Assembly (NCBI GenBank): GCA_002101905.1
Contig: LQPU01000019.1
Coordinates: forward strand, 26,199-90,198
Length of the DNA stretch: 64,000 bases
Direction: 5' to 3'
Source of the DNA: Mycobacterium shimoidei
GTDB taxonomy: Bacteria > Actinomycetota > Actinomycetes > Mycobacteriales > Mycobacteriaceae
How positions within the stretch are numbered: position 1 is the first letter of the stretch; the number at the start of each line of letters is the position of its first letter. The notes beneath the pieces were generated by a model that was not told the origin of the DNA, made no database searches, and worked only from the letters and a program-made list of their open reading frames with translations. The position numbers and the translations under genes are program-made. Of the stretch, positions 63,054 to 64,000 are shown one piece after another.

Positions 63054-63854
63054 TCACAGGTCCGGGATCGGGAGGTCGAGGTTCGGGAAGGTGATGCCGC
63101 CGTCGACTTCGAGCACCTTGCCGGTCAGGTAAGCGCCTGCAGGTGAAGCCAAATATACTGCGGCAGCGGCGATCTCATCAGGCTGGCCGAGTCTGCGCAT
63201 GGGCGTCGCCTTTTCCATCGGCGCTCGCAGTTCGTCGTTGGAAGCCACGATGTCCAGCGCTGAGGTAGCGATCGACCCCGGCGCGATCGCGTTCACCCGT
63301 ATCCGCGGGCACAGGTCCAAGGCGGCCAGCCGGGTGTAGTGCGCAAGTGCGGCTTTGGCGGTGCCGTAGGCGGCGAAGCCACGCCCAGCCACCCGACCCA
63401 TCGTCGAGGTGATGTTGATGATGTTGCCGCCGCCGGAGTGCTCGAGCATCAGCGGGGCCGCGGCCGTGGTCAGCGCGTGGGCGGTGGCGACGTTGAACGT
63501 GAATGCGTCCTTGAGGTCTTTGGTCGAGGTGCTCAGCAGCGCGTTGGGCATCGTGCCGCCGACATTGTTGACGACGATGTCCAGCCGCCCGAAGGCCTCG
63601 ATCGCCTGATCGGCCAGTTTTGCGGTCACTTCGGGGTGGGCGAGATCGCCCGGCACAACGTGGGCGCGACGGCCCTTGGCGTGGACTTGTTCGGCGACGG
63701 CCTCTAGTTCGGATTGGGTTCGCGAGGCGATGACGACGTCGGCGCCGACGTCGGCGAAGGCGAGTGCAATCGCCGCGCCGAGACCGCGGCCACCACCGGT
63801 GATTACCGCAATTTTGTCGTCAAGTCGGAATTTGTCGAGTATCACGGCCGCCAC
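63054..63854 (-). CDS. short-chain dehydrogenase/reductase (Rv0927c-type)
   Basis: 266-residue classical SDR, orthologue of Rv0927c (263 aa). NAD(P) motif [17 protein letters not shown], structural NNVGG, catalytic S and Y-x3-K in [25 protein letters not shown], and C-terminal [13 protein letters not shown]. The GTG start at 63854 is supported by the family N-terminus ([18 protein letters not shown]). It is the first gene of the leftward operon through mntH. A KstR-like box lies 14 nt upstream. Confidence 0.93.
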   Translation of the reverse strand: MAAVILDKFRLDDKIAVITGGGRGLGAAIALAFADVGADVVIASRTQSELEAVAEQVHAKGRRAHVVPGDLAHPEVTAKLADQAIEAFGRLDIVVNNVGGTMPNALLSTSTKDLKDAFTFNVATAHALTTAAAPLMLEHSGGGNIINITSTMGRVAGRGFAAYGTAKAALAHYTRLAALDLCPRIRVNAIAPGSIATSALDIVASNDELRAPMEKATPMRRLGQPDEIAAAAVYLASPAGAYLTGKVLEVDGGITFPNLDLPIPDL

Positions 63855-63868
63855 CGTAACACCGTGTC

Positions 63869-63882
63869 TGTAACACGTTCTA
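63869..63882. promoter_or_regulatory. KstR-like box upstream of the SDR operon
   Basis: TGTAACACGTTCTA fits TnnAACnnGTTnnA, the site recognised by the cholesterol-catabolism regulator KstR. It is 14 nt ahead of the GTG at 63854. Eight fixed bases would be expected about once in 64 kb by chance, so the promoter position is the main support. Confidence 0.4.
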
Positions 63883-63913
63883 GTTCTTCTGGTTGTCGGG
63901 ACTCGTGGTAGTA

Positions 63914-63929
63914 TCGAACATATGTGCGG
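63914..63929. promoter_or_regulatory. LexA/SOS-box-like sequence
   Basis: TCGAACATATGTGCGG matches 10 of the 12 fixed bases of the mycobacterial LexA box TCGAAC-N4-GTTCGA. The first half-site is perfect. It lies between the SDR promoter and the tail of the frame at the right edge, so its target is unclear. Confidence 0.4.
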
Positions 63930-63933
63930 CTCC

Positions 63934-64000
63934 TCAGGTTGTTGTGGGTAGCTTGACCTGCAGTCCGCCGAGGCAGAGGTAGATCATCGAGGTCAGTGTT
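63934..64000 (-). CDS. C-terminal end of an unidentified frame (cut by window edge)
   Basis: An open frame entering from the right edge ends with [14 protein letters not shown] and TGA at 63934-63936. Only about 21 codons are visible. I cannot assign it to a family; codon use and the leucine/glycine tail are compatible with a real gene or a transposase end. It would be transcribed towards the SDR gene. Confidence 0.3.
   Translation of the reverse strand, partial: TLTSMIYLCLGGLQVKLPTTT

Overview
The window is chromosomal DNA of a non-tuberculous Mycobacterium, probably a slow grower. It is GC-rich with dense, often ATGA/GTGA-coupled genes. The gene order follows M. tuberculosis H37Rv from about Rv0858c (dapC) to Rv0927c (comparison made from memory of that gene order). 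Many proteins are recognisable orthologues: FadA/FadB, XPB helicase, the moaC2-mog-moaE2 and moaD2-moaA2 cofactor genes, RpfA, CspB, FadE10, SepH, SerC, FprB, two citrate synthases, PrrA/PrrB, AccD3, EchA6, CtpE and MntH. MIRU-type repeats upstream of echA6 also fit a slow grower. No PE/PPE gene, insertion sequence, phage or CRISPR array is visible.

Layout. 1-4496: dapC (cut by the window edge) and the fadAB trifunctional beta-oxidation complex. 4506-10457: an accessory block not expected here in M. tuberculosis. It has a leftward methyltransferase / LLM flavin enzyme / FAD monooxygenase set and a rightward TetR / LLM / Zn-ribbon OB-fold / thiolase-like set. They share a 76-bp divergent promoter with a perfect 18-bp inverted repeat. 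10467-19797: XPB helicase and partner, molybdopterin genes, rpfA behind a ydaO-type (c-di-AMP) riboswitch with CRP-like sites, a YccF-like membrane protein and cspB. 19906-29000: fadE10 coupled to a glutathione-transferase-like gene, then conserved mycobacterial genes, MarR, an rRNA/tRNA methyltransferase and SepH. 29043-36950: serC, an AurF-type diiron oxygenase paired with fprB, citA, pdxH and gltA2.

37062-43993: a phytoene-desaturase-like oxidoreductase, a shortened ArfA (membrane anchor plus BON domain only), PrrB/PrrA, an extra MFS transporter and accD3. 44057-47403: a perfect CIRCE (HrcA) operator ahead of a glycosyltransferase/glycogen-debranching operon. 47432-54005: two MIRU units coupled to echA6, a metallo-beta-lactamase-fold hydrolase, ctpE, a Rv0910-type toxin homologue with no antitoxin gene, a double-VOC protein, a cupin and a small membrane protein. 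54013-63854: on the minus strand, a carotenoid-cleavage-type dioxygenase, an MmpL transporter, tRNA-Arg(CCT), an LLM enzyme with a probable ATT start, a gamma-glutamylcyclotransferase / poly-gamma-glutamate-hydrolase fusion, mntH and two oxidoreductases. The right edge holds a KstR-like box, a LexA-like box and the tail of an unidentified frame.

The main themes are fatty-acid and acyl-CoA metabolism, molybdenum cofactor synthesis, citrate-cycle entry and envelope/stress functions. The most unusual items are the CIRCE-controlled glycan operon, the TetR-controlled accessory block, the MIRU-echA6 coupling and the genes that are reduced or missing compared with H37Rv (arfA domain, arfBC, the antitoxin, PE/PPE genes).
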